The notes beneath the pieces are model-generated. The model was not told the DNA's origin, did no database searches, and saw only the letters and a program-made list of their open reading frames with translations. This document shows, piece by piece, positions 43,394 through 52,031 of a stretch of DNA of 64,000 nt (positions are counted from its first letter, which is position 1; every line of letters begins with the position of its first letter). Origin of the DNA: Nocardiopsis_B mangrovi (GTDB taxonomy: Bacteria > Actinomycetota > Actinomycetes > Streptosporangiales > Streptosporangiaceae); assembly GCF_042653925.1 (NCBI RefSeq), contig NZ_JBHSFQ010000002.1, positions 372,001 to 436,000 of the forward strand. The letters are read 5' to 3'. The position numbers were made by a program, and so were the translations under genes.

Positions 43394-44188
43394 CTACGTC
43401 GCGGCCCGGCCGACCACGGGGTAGAGGTCGCCGGCGACGAGGTCGCCCGGCTCGAACCCGAGTTCCTCCTCGCAGTACCCCTCCTCAGGGGCGAACCGGG
43501 TCTCGGCGTCGATGTAGACGGTGCCGAGCGACAGCCGGTCCATATCGGTCTGGTTGGCACCGGCCATGTGCGCGACGCGCTCGTTGTGGAAGGTGCAGCC
43601 GCCGGCGCGCACCGGGACGGTGACCCGCGGGCGCCACGCCAGTTCCGGGCGGGTCTCGAAGATGGCCCAGTCCTCCGCGGCCGGCGGCGGGGACATCAGG
43701 TTGGAGCCGGGGACGAACGACATGCAGCCGCGCTCCACCGGAACGTCGACCAGGGCGACCCAGGCCGTCATGGACACGCCGCCCTTCCAGGGCCAGTACG
43801 GCTCGTCGATGTGGGGCGGCGTCACCGACGACTTCCGGCTGGGCTTGCGCACCACCTCCGAGCGGAACATCCGCATCGTGCGGCCGGTCAGCAGTTCGGC
43901 GATCCCGGTGACCCGGGGGTGCAGGGCCAGCATGCGCAGGGCCGTGCTGTGCAGGTCGGCTCCCGCGACCCAGTTCATCACCGTGCCCTCGGAGACGTGG
44001 TCGTCCACGCTGGCGTCCCAGTCCTCCGACTCGCGCTCCGCGATGAGCTTCTCCGCGGCGACGAAGCACTGGTCGACCTCGTCATCGGTGAGGATCCGGG
44101 GGATGTGCAGGTATCCCTCGTCCCGGTAGCGCTGGATCCATTCCGCAGGGAGGTTCTCCGGCGTGGTGATCTCCGCAGGATTGCTCAT
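43394..44188 (-). CDS. PhyH-family Fe(II)/2-oxoglutarate-dependent oxygenase
   Basis: 264 residues from ATG 44188 behind AAAGGAG. Fe ligands are His126 and Asp128 (PPHIDEPYWPW) and His207 (FHNERVAHMAG); Arg218 (MDRLS) fits the 2-oxoglutarate anchor. The start WIQRYRDEGYLHIPRILTDDEVDQCFVAAEKLI is typical of phytanoyl-CoA dioxygenase relatives. Natural-product members hydroxylate, desaturate, halogenate or epimerise. The Asp is present, so hydroxylation or another redox step is expected, not halogenation. It is the only gene of its transcript and shares a divergent promoter region with the glycosyltransferase, where a conserved motif pair lies. Confidence 0.85.
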   Translation of the reverse strand: MSNPAEITTPENLPAEWIQRYRDEGYLHIPRILTDDEVDQCFVAAEKLIAERESEDWDASVDDHVSEGTVMNWVAGADLHSTALRMLALHPRVTGIAELLTGRTMRMFRSEVVRKPSRKSSVTPPHIDEPYWPWKGGVSMTAWVALVDVPVERGCMSFVPGSNLMSPPPAAEDWAIFETRPELAWRPRVTVPVRAGGCTFHNERVAHMAGANQTDMDRLSLGTVYIDAETRFAPEEGYCEEELGFEPGDLVAGDLYPVVGRAAT

Positions 44189-44311
44189 TCCTGGGCTCCT
44201 TTCACGGGTTGCGTCTCCGGTTGATCTCGGGGCACGCCGCGTACGGGTGCAGGGATCACCCGTCCGTTCTAGGAGCATCGGCGGGACTTTTCCCGGATTC
44301 GGGGGTGCGTA

Positions 44312-44359
44312 TGTCAGGTCCCGGAGACGCGCGCGCCGGGACGCCCGGAGAACCTGACA
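44312..44359. promoter_or_regulatory. Inverted pair of the cluster motif ACYTGACANACS, copy 1
   Basis: TGTCAGGT at 44312-44319 (pointing to the oxygenase) and ACCTGACA at 44352-44359 (pointing to the glycosyltransferase) start exactly 40 bp apart. The same pair with the same offset occurs at 58655-58702. Including flanks the units read ACCTGACATACG and ACCTGACACACC. They lie 124 and 98 nt from the two start codons. Confidence 0.65.
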
Positions 44360-44457
44360 CACCGTTTCGGGCCGCCTTGTCGCCCGGGCCGGGCGCACGC
44401 ATGCTCATTCACGGCCCGGCCCGCCGTTTCTCGGCGCGACCCGCGATCGGAGGACCG

Positions 44458-45567
44458 ATGCGTATTCTCTTCATCCCCGGAAACAGTCCCTCACCCATTT
44501 TCTCGCATGCCTCGCTCGCACATGCCGCACGCAGCTGCGGCCACGAGGTCATCGTCGGCGGCATCGAATGGGTGCTGCCGGACATCGCCGCCATCGGCCT
44601 GCCCGCCGTCAAGATCGCCGATGTCACCGAGGCGGACGCGGCCGAGTTCATGGGCAGCGCTCCCCCCGATCCGGCCGAGCAGGCGGCGGCGGTCGGCCGC
44701 ATCTACTCCCAGATCGCCCTGCAGAGCCAGGAGCCGCTGCTGCGCATGGCCGAGCGCTGGCGGCCCGATCTGATCGTGGGCGGCTCCATGTTCTACGCGG
44801 CGCCGCTGCTCGCCCACCGGCTCGGCGTGCCCGCGGTGCGCTTGGAATGGGACCGGGTGGACGCGGCCATGTACGCGCCCGGTGCCCGTGAGGTGCTCGC
44901 CCCGGCGCTGGCGGAGCGCGGGCTCGACGCGCTGCCCGACCCCGCCCTGTGGATCGACATCTGCCCGCCGGGCCTGCGGGAGCCCGGACAGGACCGCGGG
45001 CGCCGGCCGATGCGCTGGCTGCCGGTGAACCCCCAGCGCACCCTGGAACCGTGGATGTACGGCAAGGGGGACAGGCCGCGCGTGTACATCACCGCGGGCG
45101 CGCGCCTGTTCGGCGGTGAACCGCTGAGCCACATGGCGCGCGCCGTCGCCGACCTCGGCGTCGAAGTGGTGATCGGCGCCCCGGAGCGGGTGGCCGCCGA
45201 CCTGCGCGCGGAGCTGCCCGGGATCGACATCGGCTGGGTCCCGCTGGACGTGCTCGCCCCCACCTGCGACCTGATCCTGCACCACGGCGGCGGCGTGACC
45301 GACATGACGGCGCTGCACTTCGGCGTGCCCCAGCTCATCGTCAACCAGGACATCTCCGGCGACGCGATGGGGCGCCTCGCCGACTACGGTGCCGCGATGA
45401 TGCTCGAACCCGGCCGGCACGGCGCCGCCGACATCGCCAAGGCGTGCGGCCGCATGCTCGGCGACCCGCGGTTCCGGGAACGCGCCGGGACCCTCGCCGC
45501 GGAGATGGCCGCGCTGCCCTCCCCGGTGGAAGTCGTCGGCCTTCTGGAGGGGCTCGCGGGCGGATGA
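44458..45567 (+). CDS. GT-B glycosyltransferase (antibiotic macrolide/aromatic type, GT1)
   Basis: 369 residues from ATG 44458 after GGAGG. The N-terminal acceptor domain reads MRILFIPGNSPSPIFSHASLAHAARSCGHEVIVGG. The C-terminal donor domain has the nucleotide-sugar motif LILHHGGGVTDMTALHFGVPQLIV (His275, His276). It is the only glycosyltransferase seen and should attach the aminodeoxysugar made by the neighbouring genes to the aglycone. No DesVIII-type helper protein is nearby, although some aminosugar transferases need one. Upstream lie 140 nt of leader and the conserved motif pair. Confidence 0.88.
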   Translation: MRILFIPGNSPSPIFSHASLAHAARSCGHEVIVGGIEWVLPDIAAIGLPAVKIADVTEADAAEFMGSAPPDPAEQAAAVGRIYSQIALQSQEPLLRMAERWRPDLIVGGSMFYAAPLLAHRLGVPAVRLEWDRVDAAMYAPGAREVLAPALAERGLDALPDPALWIDICPPGLREPGQDRGRRPMRWLPVNPQRTLEPWMYGKGDRPRVYITAGARLFGGEPLSHMARAVADLGVEVVIGAPERVAADLRAELPGIDIGWVPLDVLAPTCDLILHHGGGVTDMTALHFGVPQLIVNQDISGDAMGRLADYGAAMMLEPGRHGAADIAKACGRMLGDPRFRERAGTLAAEMAALPSPVEVVGLLEGLAGG

Positions 45568-45636
45568 CCCCCGCGGCCCCGCAGGCACCCCGGCCGCCCG
45601 CCCACCCCTTCCCGACCCCTGTGAAAGGGCACAGCC

Positions 45637-46758
45637 ATGACCACACGCGTATGGGACTACCTGCCGGAGTACGAGAAGGAGCGGGACGACCTGCTGGACG
45701 CGGTCGAGACGGTGTTCGCGTCCGGCCGGCTGGTCCTGGGCCCGAGCGTGCAGGGCTTCGAGCGCGAGTTCGCCGACTACCACGGCATCGGGTGGTGCAC
45801 CGGTGTGGACAACGGCACCAACGCGGTCAAGCTCGGCCTCCAGGCGCTGGGTGTCGGCCCGGGCGACGAGGTCATCACGGTGTCGAACACGGCGGCCCCG
45901 ACCGTCGTCGCGATCGACGGCGCCGGTGCCGTGCCCGTCTTCGTGGACGTGCGCGAGGACGACTTCCTCATGGACACCGGCCGGCTGCGCGAAGCGGTCA
46001 CCCCGCGCACCAAGGCGGTGCTGCCCGTGCACCTGTACGGGCAGTGCGTGGCGATGGACGAGGTCCGCCGATTCGCGGACGACCACGGCCTGGCGGTCCT
46101 GGAGGACTGCGCCCAGGCGCACGGCGCGCGCCACAACGGCCGCCTCGCGGGCACGATGGGCGACGCCGCCGCCTTCTCGTTCTACCCGACCAAGGTTCTC
46201 GGGGCCTACGGCGACGGGGGCGCGGTGCTGACCGGGGACGCGGCCGTCGACGCGAACCTCCGGCGGCTGCGCTACTACGGCATGGAGAAGGAGTACTACG
46301 TCGTCGAGACCCCCGGCCACAACAGCCGCCTCGACGAGGTGCAGGCGGAGATCCTGCGGCGCAAGCTGACCCGCCTCGACTCCTACACGGCGGGCCGGCG
46401 GGCCGTGGCCGACCGGTACGCCGCCGGGCTCGCCGACCTCACCGGCCCCGGAGGGCTCGTGCTGCCCGCGACCACGGACGGAAACGAGCACGTCTACTAC
46501 GTCTACGTCGTGCGGCACCCGATGCGCGACACCGTCATCGAACGGCTGAAGGCCCACGACATCCACCTCAACATCAGCTATCCGTGGCCGGTGCACACCA
46601 TGGCGGGCTTCCGCCACCTGGGCGTGGACCGCGGAGCGCTGCCGGTGACCGAGCGCCTCGCCGGCGAGATCTTCTCCCTGCCGATGTACCCCTCGCTGCC
46701 CGAGACCCTCCAGAACCGGGTCATCGACGCGCTGCGCGACGTCCTGGACCGGCTGTGA
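45637..46758 (+). CDS. PLP-dependent NDP-hexose 3-aminotransferase (DegT/DnrJ/EryC1 family, EvaB/TylB-like)
   Basis: 373 residues. Typical features are DLLDAVETVFASGRLVLGPSVQGFEREFADYHG, VDNGTNAVKLGLQALGVGPGDEVI, HLYGQCVAMDEV, LEDCAQAHGA and the PLP lysine Lys186 in SFYPTKVLGAYGDGGAV, followed by HNSRLDEVQAEILRRKL. It transfers amine from glutamate to a 3-keto sugar. With a 2,3-dehydratase in the cluster, the substrate is probably the 2,6-dideoxy-3,4-diketo sugar, as for EvaB. C-3 versus C-4 specificity is inferred from the neighbours, not from sequence alone. Confidence 0.87.
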   Translation: MTTRVWDYLPEYEKERDDLLDAVETVFASGRLVLGPSVQGFEREFADYHGIGWCTGVDNGTNAVKLGLQALGVGPGDEVITVSNTAAPTVVAIDGAGAVPVFVDVREDDFLMDTGRLREAVTPRTKAVLPVHLYGQCVAMDEVRRFADDHGLAVLEDCAQAHGARHNGRLAGTMGDAAAFSFYPTKVLGAYGDGGAVLTGDAAVDANLRRLRYYGMEKEYYVVETPGHNSRLDEVQAEILRRKLTRLDSYTAGRRAVADRYAAGLADLTGPGGLVLPATTDGNEHVYYVYVVRHPMRDTVIERLKAHDIHLNISYPWPVHTMAGFRHLGVDRGALPVTERLAGEIFSLPMYPSLPETLQNRVIDALRDVLDRL

Positions 46759-46805
46759 CCCGATCGGCCGCGCCCTCCCGCGCACCCGAACCGAAGGAGC
46801 AGACC

Positions 46806-48053
46806 ATGACACGACCGGTGCGCGACGCCGGGGCGGTGGCCGAGTGCCGTATATGCACCGGCAGCGTCGAGGAATTCCTCGACCTGGGCCGCCAGCCGCT
46901 CTCCGACGCCTTCCGCCGGCCCGATGACACCGCGGAGGAGTTCTTCTACCGGCTCGCCGTGGGGCGGTGCGCGGACTGCGCCATGGTCCAGCTCGTCGAA
47001 GAGGTGCCGCGGGAACGGATGTTCCACGAGCACTACCCCTACCACTCGTCCGGGTCGTCGGTGATGCGCGAGCACTTCGCGCGGACGGCGCGCGGCTTCG
47101 CGGCGGCCGTCTCGGGCGCGCCGGATCCGTTCATCGTGGAGATCGGCTGCAACGACGGGGTGCTGCTGCGCACCGTGCGCGAGGCCGGCGTGCGCCATCT
47201 CGGCTTCGAGCCGTCCGCCGGGGTCGCCCGGCTGGCCGCGGGGGACGGCGTGCGCGTCAAGGTCGAGTTCTTCGAGGCCGCGACGGCCGCCGCGGTGCGC
47301 GCAGCCGAGGGCCCGGCCGACGTGATCTACGCCGCCAACACCCTCTGCCACATCCCCTACCTGGACTCCGTCTTCAAGGGCATCGACGCGCTCCTCGCGC
47401 CCGACGGCGTGTTCGTCTTCGAGGACCCCTACCTCGGCGACATCGTCGCGAAGACGTCCTTCGACCAGATCTACGACGAGCACTTCTACTTCTTCACCGC
47501 CGCGTCCGTACGGGCGATGGCGCGCAGGTTCGGCCTGGAGCTGGTCGACACGGAGCGGCTGCCGGTGCACGGCGGCGAGGTCCGCTACACGCTGGCGCGG
47601 GCGGGGGCCCGGCGGCCGTCTCCCGCGGTGGACGCGCTCATCGCGGAAGAGGAGGCCGCGCGCCTCGGCGACCCGGCGACGCTCGCCGGATTCACCGCGT
47701 CCGTCCACCGCGTCCGGCGCGACCTGTCGGCCCTTCTGGAGCGGCTGCGCGGCGAAGGGCGCACGGTGGCCGCCTACGGGGCGACCGCCAAGAGCGCGAC
47801 GGTCACGAACTTCTGCGGCATCGGCCCGGACCTGGTGGCCCACGTGTCCGACAGCACCCCCGCCAAGCAGGGGCGGCTGACCCCGGGAGCCCACCTGCCC
47901 GTCGTGCCGCCGGAGCGGTTCGCCGACCCCTACCCCGACTACGCGGTGCTGTTCGCCTGGAACCACGCCGACGAGATTATGGCCAAGGAGCAGGCGTTCC
48001 GCGACGCCGGGGGCAAATGGGTGCTGTACGTGCCCGAGGTCCGGATCGTCTGA
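46806..48053 (+). CDS. NDP-hexose 3-C-methyltransferase (EvaC/TylCIII-like)
   Basis: 415 residues. An N-terminal zinc-binding unit has Cys14, Cys17, Cys55 and Cys58 (CRICTG...CADC), with EEFLDLGRQPLSDAF between. Next come the SAM motif VEIGCNDGVLL (about 111-121), the catalytic-type HGGEVRYTLAR region and the C-terminal VAAYGATAKSATVTNFCGIGPDLVAHVSDSTPAKQGRLTPG. This three-domain layout is diagnostic of sugar C-methyltransferases. It adds a methyl at C-3 of the 3-amino-4-keto sugar, making a branched vancosamine-type skeleton. ATG 46806 follows GAAGGAG. A large hairpin follows the gene. Confidence 0.92.
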   Translation: MTRPVRDAGAVAECRICTGSVEEFLDLGRQPLSDAFRRPDDTAEEFFYRLAVGRCADCAMVQLVEEVPRERMFHEHYPYHSSGSSVMREHFARTARGFAAAVSGAPDPFIVEIGCNDGVLLRTVREAGVRHLGFEPSAGVARLAAGDGVRVKVEFFEAATAAAVRAAEGPADVIYAANTLCHIPYLDSVFKGIDALLAPDGVFVFEDPYLGDIVAKTSFDQIYDEHFYFFTAASVRAMARRFGLELVDTERLPVHGGEVRYTLARAGARRPSPAVDALIAEEEAARLGDPATLAGFTASVHRVRRDLSALLERLRGEGRTVAAYGATAKSATVTNFCGIGPDLVAHVSDSTPAKQGRLTPGAHLPVVPPERFADPYPDYAVLFAWNHADEIMAKEQAFRDAGGKWVLYVPEVRIV

Positions 48054-48117
48054 GGACCGTCCCCGATGAAGGCGCCGCCCCGAAGCGGCGGCGCTCCGTG
48101 AGCGCGCCGCACCGCGG

Positions 48118-48156
48118 CGGCCGGCCCGGCGGAAGGCTCATCCGCCGGGCCGGCCG
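48118..48156. terminator. Large hairpin between the C-methyl- and N-methyltransferase genes
   Basis: A perfect 16-bp inverted repeat (48118-48133 with 48141-48156) and a 7-nt loop AGGCTCA, in a 180-nt gap where other cluster genes overlap. It probably ends or attenuates the first sugar transcript, giving 48234-50496 separate control. Confidence 0.65.
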
Positions 48157-48233
48157 CGGCCGGGGGCCGTCGGGAGCCGCCGGCGGCCGGCGGCGGCGAC
48201 CCAGCAGAGACCCAGGAGAAAGGTAAGGGAGTC

Positions 48234-48971
48234 ATGAGCGACGACGGCGCCCGCGTCTCGGGCATCTACCGGCGGGCCGACCTCTACGCGGACATCTACG
48301 CCGGGCGCGGCAAGGACTACGCCGGGGACGCCGAGCGGATCACCGCCCTGGTCCGCGGCCGCGGCGGCGGCACCGCGTCCCTTCTCGACGTGGCCTGCGG
48401 AACGGGGTCGCACCTGGCGCATTTCCGGGATTCCTTCGCGCACGTCGAGGGCGTCGACCTGGCCGAGGACATGGTCCGCGTCGCCCGGCGCGACCTGCCC
48501 GGGGTTCCGGTGCACACGGGCGACATGCGCGACTTCCGGCTCGGCCGCCGCTTCTCCGCGATCACCTGCCTGTTCAGCTCCATCGGATACCTGCCGGGGC
48601 CGGCGGCGGTCGAGGCGGCGGTGGCGTGCTTCGCCCGGCACCTGGAACCGGGGGGAGTGATCGTGCTGGAGCCCTGGTACTTCCCGCAGACGGCCCTGGA
48701 GCGGCACGTCGTGGGAGACGTCGTCGCCGTGGGCGGGCGGACCATCGCGCGGGTCTCCCGCAATGTCAGGGAGGGCGCCGCGCACCGGATGACCGTGCAC
48801 TACATCGTCGCCCACCCGGACGAGGGCGTGCAGCACTTCACCGACGAGCACGTGCTGGCCGTCATCGAGCGGGAGCGCTATGAGAAGGCCTTCACCGCGG
48901 CCGGCTGCACCGTGGAGTACCTGCCCGGCGCCGGCCCGGGGCTGTTCGTCGGCGTACGGGAGGCGGGATGA
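48234..48971 (+). CDS. dTDP-aminosugar N-methyltransferase (TylM1/DesVI-like)
   Basis: 245 residues. SAM motif I is LLDVACGTGSHLAHF (about 50-64). The start IYRRADLYADIYAGRGKDYAGDAERITALVR and later RVSRNVREGAAHRMTVHYIVAHPDEGVQHFTDEHVLAVIERERYEKAFTAAG match the TylM1/DesVI group, which N,N-dimethylate 3-amino sugars. One gene can place one or two methyls, so the sugar is N-methyl or N,N-dimethyl. GGAGAAAGGTAAGG lies before ATG 48234. The stop overlaps the epimerase start (ATGA). Confidence 0.88.
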   Translation: MSDDGARVSGIYRRADLYADIYAGRGKDYAGDAERITALVRGRGGGTASLLDVACGTGSHLAHFRDSFAHVEGVDLAEDMVRVARRDLPGVPVHTGDMRDFRLGRRFSAITCLFSSIGYLPGPAAVEAAVACFARHLEPGGVIVLEPWYFPQTALERHVVGDVVAVGGRTIARVSRNVREGAAHRMTVHYIVAHPDEGVQHFTDEHVLAVIERERYEKAFTAAGCTVEYLPGAGPGLFVGVREAG

Positions 48972-49570
48972 GCGCGGGCGTCCGCGAACTGTCGATCCCG
49001 GGCGTCCTCGCCTTCACCCCCCGGGTGTTCCCCGACGAGCGCGGCGTCTTCGTCTCGCCCGTGCAGGAGTCCGCGTTCACCGCCGCGACCGGCGCACCGC
49101 TGTTCCACGTCGCGCAGACCAGCTACAGCGTCTCCCGGCGCGGGACGGTGCGGGGCGTCCACTACACCGCGGCCCCTCCGGGGATGGCCAAGCTGGTGCA
49201 CTGCCCGCAGGGCCGGGCGCTGGACATCGTCGTGGACGTCCGGGCCGGATCGCCCGCCTTCGGCCGCTGGGAGTCGGTCGTCCTGGACCGCGTGAACGCC
49301 GTGACGCTCTACCTGCCGGTGGGCGTGGGACACATGTTCGCCGCGGAGGAGGACGACACCATCATGGCCTACACGATGAGCGCCGAATACGACCCGGACC
49401 GCGAACGCGCCGTCTCCGTGTTCGACTCCGGCCTCGCCCTGCCGGTCCCCGCCGACCCGGCGCCGATCCTGTCCGCGCGCGATCGGCGGGCGCCGCCCCT
49501 GGCCCAGGCGCTCGCGGACGGGCTGCTGCCCGACTACGCCGCCTGCCTGGCGGCCGCACCGGCGCCGTGA
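48968..49570 (+). CDS. dTDP-4-keto-sugar 5-epimerase (RmlC family, EvaD-like)
   Basis: 200 residues of the RmlC cupin fold: LSIPGVLAFTPRVFPDERGVFVSPVQESAF, then HVAQTSYSVSRRGTVRGVHYT with the active-site His in RGVHY, LDIVVDVRAGSPAFGRWESVVLD, and PVGVGHMFAAEEDDTIMAYTMSAEYDPDRERAV. It inverts C-5, turning a D-sugar into an L-sugar. It is slightly longer than RmlC, as deoxysugar 5-epimerases often are. It overlaps the genes on both sides (ATGA before, GTGA after), so N-methylation, epimerisation and ketoreduction are co-translated. Confidence 0.9.
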   Translation: MSAGVRELSIPGVLAFTPRVFPDERGVFVSPVQESAFTAATGAPLFHVAQTSYSVSRRGTVRGVHYTAAPPGMAKLVHCPQGRALDIVVDVRAGSPAFGRWESVVLDRVNAVTLYLPVGVGHMFAAEEDDTIMAYTMSAEYDPDRERAVSVFDSGLALPVPADPAPILSARDRRAPPLAQALADGLLPDYAACLAAAPAP

Positions 49571-50496
49571 ACGGCGGACGGGTCGCCGTCCTCGGCGGGA
49601 CCGGGTGGGTCGGCCGGCACGTGTGCGCGGCGTTCGCCCGCGAGGGGCGCGAGGTGGTCGTCGCGGCGCGCGCACCGGCCCCGCACACGGCCGCGCACCG
49701 GTTCCACCGCGTCGACCTCGCCACGGCCGGAGCCGACGACGTGGCCCGCCTGCTGCGGTGCGAGGACATCGGGCTGATCGTCAACGCGACCGACGCCGCC
49801 AACGCCCGGGACGGCTGGGCCGGCGGCGCCGCGCGCATGGCGGCGGTGAACGTCGACGCGGTGCACGCGGTGGTCGCCGCGGCCGCGCGGGCCCCGCGCC
49901 GTCCCCGCCTGGTCCACCTGGGCACCCTGCACGAGTACGGGCCGCGCCCGCCGGGCACGGCGGTGGACGAGGACACCGAGCCCCGCCCGGCCAACGACTA
50001 CGCCCGCAGCAAGCTCGCGGGTTCACTCGCGGTGCTGGAGGCGGCCCGTTCCGGGGCGGTGGACGGCCTGGTCCTGCGGCTGGCGAACGTGTGCGGTCCG
50101 CATCCGTCCCCGGTGTCCTTCCCGGGCCTGCTCCTGCGCCTCTTCCGTGCGGCGGCGGCGGGGGAGCGGCCGGAGCTGCGGGTCGCCCGCGCGCGCCGCG
50201 ACTTCGTGGATGTGGCCGACACGGCCGAGGCGGTGCTGCTGGCCGGCCTGTCGCCGCCGGCGCCGGGGCGCGTCCTGAACATCGGCGGCGGCCGGGCGGT
50301 GCCCATCGCCGAGATGGTCGACCTCATGGCCGAGGTCACGGGGGTGCCGCGCGGCGCCTTCCGCGAAGGGCCGGCCCCGGCCGGGGGCATCGGCGGCGAC
50401 TGGTCGCTCGCCGACACCCGCCGGGCGGAACGGGTGCTGGGCTGGCGGGCGCGTACCGGGGTACGCGCCTCGCTGCACGCGATGTGGACCGCCTGA
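49567..50496 (+). CDS. dTDP-4-keto-sugar reductase (EvaE-like, extended SDR)
   Basis: 309 residues. GxxGxxG motif VAVLGGTGWVGRHV (about 6-19), catalytic Tyr145-x-x-x-Lys149 (NDYARSKLAG), VHLGTLHEYG and the late RRDFVDVADTAEAVLLAG. The C-terminus (VLNIGGGRAVPIAEMVDLMAEVTG) is typical of NDP-sugar SDRs. It is the last enzyme of the sugar pathway, reducing the C-4 ketone with NAD(P)H. The C-4 configuration, vancosamine versus 4-epivancosamine, cannot be told from sequence. It ends 10 nt from a convergent gene with no terminator. Confidence 0.87.
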   Translation: MNGGRVAVLGGTGWVGRHVCAAFAREGREVVVAARAPAPHTAAHRFHRVDLATAGADDVARLLRCEDIGLIVNATDAANARDGWAGGAARMAAVNVDAVHAVVAAAARAPRRPRLVHLGTLHEYGPRPPGTAVDEDTEPRPANDYARSKLAGSLAVLEAARSGAVDGLVLRLANVCGPHPSPVSFPGLLLRLFRAAAAGERPELRVARARRDFVDVADTAEAVLLAGLSPPAPGRVLNIGGGRAVPIAEMVDLMAEVTGVPRGAFREGPAPAGGIGGDWSLADTRRAERVLGWRARTGVRASLHAMWTA

Positions 50497-50506
50497 CCGG
50501 GCCCGT

Positions 50507-51853
50507 TCAGCGCGCGGCGGCCAGGTCGCGGACGGCCCGCAGCCCCGAGCGCATCGCGGCCTCGGTCGTGGGCGAGCTGAAGTGGTCGCCGGCGAAGGCG
50601 ATCGGCGGCCGCTGGCGCCGGGTCGCGGTGACCGAGGCGCGGTAGCGGCCCGGCGCGGGGATGGGGAATCCGAACGGCCGCTCCGCGATGTGGAACGGCT
50701 CGGGGTCGGTCGGGAAATCGGGCCACATGCTCGTGAGCAGGGGGGTGACGGCGGCGAACTGGCGTTCGGCGCCGAGGCCCAGCAGGTCGCGGGTGATGGC
50801 GCGGCCGGGATAGGCGAAGACCAGGAGCGCGTCCTCCTCGGTCCCGTCCGCGCGGCGTACCCGCCGCGGGTAGGCCATCATGTTGCGGATCTTCGGATCG
50901 TCGCCGCCCCCGGCCATCACGTGGGTGCGGGGCGGCATCGTGCCGGGGGCGACCAGGTAGGAGACGGACAGGGCCGGCTCGTACTCCTGGGTCTCCAGGA
51001 AGTCGCGCATGAGCGGGTCCACGGTGCCCGGGGGCAGCGCGGCGGTGAGCTTGGCGGCGACGGGAGCGGGCACGGCGATGACGACGTCGTCGAACTCGCC
51101 GGTGTCCTCGGCGCCATCGGCGGCGCGCGCGGTCACCCGGATCCGCCCGCCCTCCAGGCGCAGATCGGTGACCTCGTGCTCCAGCCGCACGTCCGCGCGC
51201 GCGGCGTTGCGTTCCGCGAGCACCTCCATACCCCGGCGGAAGACCGAGAACGAGGCGCCGCCCATCTGCGCCAGCATGGCGCGGGCGTGTGAGGCGGAGA
51301 CGCCGTCGCAGTCGAAGTTCCAGAACCCCTCGATCTGGGACCGCAGGATGTAGTCGAATCCGCGGCGGGACAGGAACCGGCGGCCGAATCCGGTGGCGGT
51401 GGTGCCGTCGTCGAATCCGGCCAGCTTCTCGGGTTCGAAGAGGTCGATCCGCCGGCCGTTCACCGCCATCTCCCGCATCGAGGCCGCCAGGAAGGAGATC
51501 CGGTCGGTGAACCGCGCGTGCGGGTAGCGCAGGAGTGTGGGGATGGAGTCCGAGGGCAGGGGGGCGGGTACGCCGCGGTCGGTCACCAGCAGGTCGCTGG
51601 AGATGCCCATCAGCTCGTCTTCGAGGCCGTGCTCGCGGATCATCTCCCACATGGTCGTGTAGATGCTGGCGCACATGAGGTTGATGCCGACGTCGGGCTC
51701 GATCTCCGGCCGGTGCCAGGAGCGCGCCCGGCCGCCGAGTCCGGCCGACGATTCATAGACGACGGCCGCGCCGCCGTTCTTCGCTATCGCATAAGCGGCG
51801 GCGCATCCCGCCATTCCCCCTCCGATGACGGCGGTCTTTTTCACTGGGGGCAT
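50507..51853 (-). CDS. FAD-dependent oxidoreductase, phytoene-desaturase/amine-oxidase superfamily
   Basis: 448 residues. The dinucleotide motif is VIGGGMAGCAAAYAIAKNGGAAVVYESSAGLGGRARSW (about 9-46). Other landmarks are EVLAERNAARADVRLEHEVTDL, a segment binding the FAD, and ITRDLLGLGAE. The C-terminal IAFAGDHFSSPTTEAAMRSGLRAVRDLAA motif is complete. Relatives include phytoene desaturases, squalene-associated HpnE and protoporphyrinogen oxidase. In this cluster a prenyl chain or the aromatic amine could be the substrate; I cannot decide. It is first in a minus-strand run with the MFS pump and an FMN reductase downstream on the complement. Confidence 0.82.
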   Translation of the reverse strand: MPPVKKTAVIGGGMAGCAAAYAIAKNGGAAVVYESSAGLGGRARSWHRPEIEPDVGINLMCASIYTTMWEMIREHGLEDELMGISSDLLVTDRGVPAPLPSDSIPTLLRYPHARFTDRISFLAASMREMAVNGRRIDLFEPEKLAGFDDGTTATGFGRRFLSRRGFDYILRSQIEGFWNFDCDGVSASHARAMLAQMGGASFSVFRRGMEVLAERNAARADVRLEHEVTDLRLEGGRIRVTARAADGAEDTGEFDDVVIAVPAPVAAKLTAALPPGTVDPLMRDFLETQEYEPALSVSYLVAPGTMPPRTHVMAGGGDDPKIRNMMAYPRRVRRADGTEEDALLVFAYPGRAITRDLLGLGAERQFAAVTPLLTSMWPDFPTDPEPFHIAERPFGFPIPAPGRYRASVTATRRQRPPIAFAGDHFSSPTTEAAMRSGLRAVRDLAAAR

Positions 51854-52031
51854 CAGTGCACCTTTCGAAGGAAAGCGAATGAGATCGTCTTCGAATTCCA
51901 GGCTAAACTCACCGGCCTCGTCGATGAATAGCAGGAAATTGCCGGAGCCGATCCGGATGGATTCCGCGGAAAAGGCGAGGGCCCCGCGCGCGGCGCGGGG
52001 CCCTGAACGTCCCGGAGGGGCCGGGCGGGAC

